DNA from: Nissolia schottii | Lineage: Eukaryota > Streptophyta > Magnoliopsida > Fabales > Fabaceae | NCBI GenBank assembly: GCA_003254905.1 | Contig: QANU01015990.1 | Span: forward strand, 131,963 to 195,962 | Reading direction: 5' to 3' | Length of the DNA: 64,000 nucleotides | Shown: positions 63,501-64,000 of the stretch, piece after piece | How the letters are laid out: each line of letters opens with the position of its first letter | Position numbering within the stretch: the stretch's first letter is position 1 | The notes under the pieces: generated by a model | Database searches by the model: none | Told to the model about the DNA's origin: nothing | The model's input: only the letters and a program-made list of their open reading frames with translations | Position numbers and translations under genes: made by a program

Positions 63501-64000
63501 AACCATCGTCAATGAGATTACGGTGTAATAGTCGTGGCAACTATCTAGAGGTTTGTACGATGGTGGCGCTTATGTGATGCGGCCGCTGAGAGTTGAGTTT
63601 CGTAGGTTGAAGGGCGACTATGTTTGATGGAGGCGCAATGCGGGTTGAATATAGAGGAGTTAATTTATGCTTTTGATTTGCATTTTGGTGGTGAAGAGTT
63701 GCTGGAAGTTACTGTAACTATTGAAATAAAAGGAAAGTTTTATTGGATTCTGAAGACGAAAAAAGTGATAGTTGTTATTAGAAATTATCAACTGTAAGTT
63801 GTTATAAAAAAAGACAATATCGTTATATGAGAAATTAAATTTATTTTTAATTTTTTTGTGTAATTGATAAATCCGATTGATAAGATTTCGTGAACATGTA
63901 AAGTTCCAATTTAGTTGTAATATGTTGCTTTGGCTGAATATTGTCAAATCAGCAACTTGGGAGTGGCGGATAGGTGAGGGTGTTGACAAAGATATTTGTG
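60558..64000. other. GT14 3' flank and intergenic DNA, no gene recognised
   Basis: AT-rich with short frames. 63400-63620 is more GC-rich with GCCGCTGCCTC/GATGCGGCCGC words and looks like a fragment of a repeat or gene, but no frame continues. An open minus-strand frame without ATG start at 63989-63660 is AT-rich and asparagine/phenylalanine-heavy, typical of chance. Confidence 0.4.

Noticed and set aside
63660-63989. A 109-codon minus-strand frame near the window end
   Set aside because: No ATG start; composition typical of AT-rich chance frames.
1-64000. CRISPR arrays, bacterial operons, rRNA or tRNA genes
   Set aside because: No regularly spaced repeat-spacer structure, no ribosomal RNA core sequences and no tRNA-like T-loop plus acceptor pairing were seen; the sequence is eukaryotic.

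Overview
This window is plant nuclear DNA, most likely from a legume and probably Glycine or a close relative. The species call is an inference from protein similarity and repeat style. Evidence for a plant: GT-AG introns in AT-rich DNA, plant-only families (DUF1639, BRUTUS), Ty1/copia, hAT and Tourist-type elements, and telo-box/TGGGCC promoter motifs. There are two assembly gaps (6442-6715 and 36046-36432).

Layout. 1.1-2.6 kb: a Mutator-like DNA transposon with ~400-520 bp inverted ends carrying a piece of an EGY3-like plastid protease gene. 3.4-5.1 kb (+): ribosomal protein eS7. 6.7-6.9 kb: tail of a Crooked-neck splicing-factor gene, a pseudogene scrap beside a (TA)n gap. 7.4-9.9 kb (-): M50B-like membrane metallopeptidase. 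10.7-18.5 kb: a GC-rich repeat patch, then a broken but young Ty1/copia element. 19.9-25.1 kb (+): AMSH-type deubiquitinase, closest to AMSH1. 27.5-28.2 kb (-): small basic/serine-rich plant protein. 28-38 kb: gene-poor, with a probable PIF/Harbinger-like element, a clear non-autonomous hAT element and an inverted copy of the AMSH 3' flank. 38.2-39.0 kb (-): DUF1639 protein. 40.8-48.6 kb (-): BRUTUS, the hemerythrin/RING iron-responsive E3 ligase, with a Tourist MITE in one intron. 48.9-54 kb: gene-poor. 54.1-56.9 kb (-): intronless AP-3 delta adaptin. 57.9-60.6 kb (+): GT14 core-2/I-branching-type glycosyltransferase. 60.6-64 kb: nothing recognised.

How the genes relate. They do not form an operon or a pathway. 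AMSH (removal of ubiquitin from endosomal cargo) and AP-3 delta (vacuolar sorting) both act in endomembrane traffic. From memory, the Arabidopsis counterparts of AP-3 delta, AMSH1 and eS7 lie close together (At1g48760, At1g48790, At1g48830) and BRUTUS is At3g18290 beside a DUF1639 gene. The gene order here therefore looks like an ancestral block that survived in pieces in Arabidopsis.

Exon boundaries were worked out by hand from splice sites, phase and protein continuity; every multi-exon model closes in frame. I found no clearly undescribed system. The most unusual structures are the ends of the copia element, the gene-capturing Mutator-like element, and the inverted AMSH 3'-flank copy.
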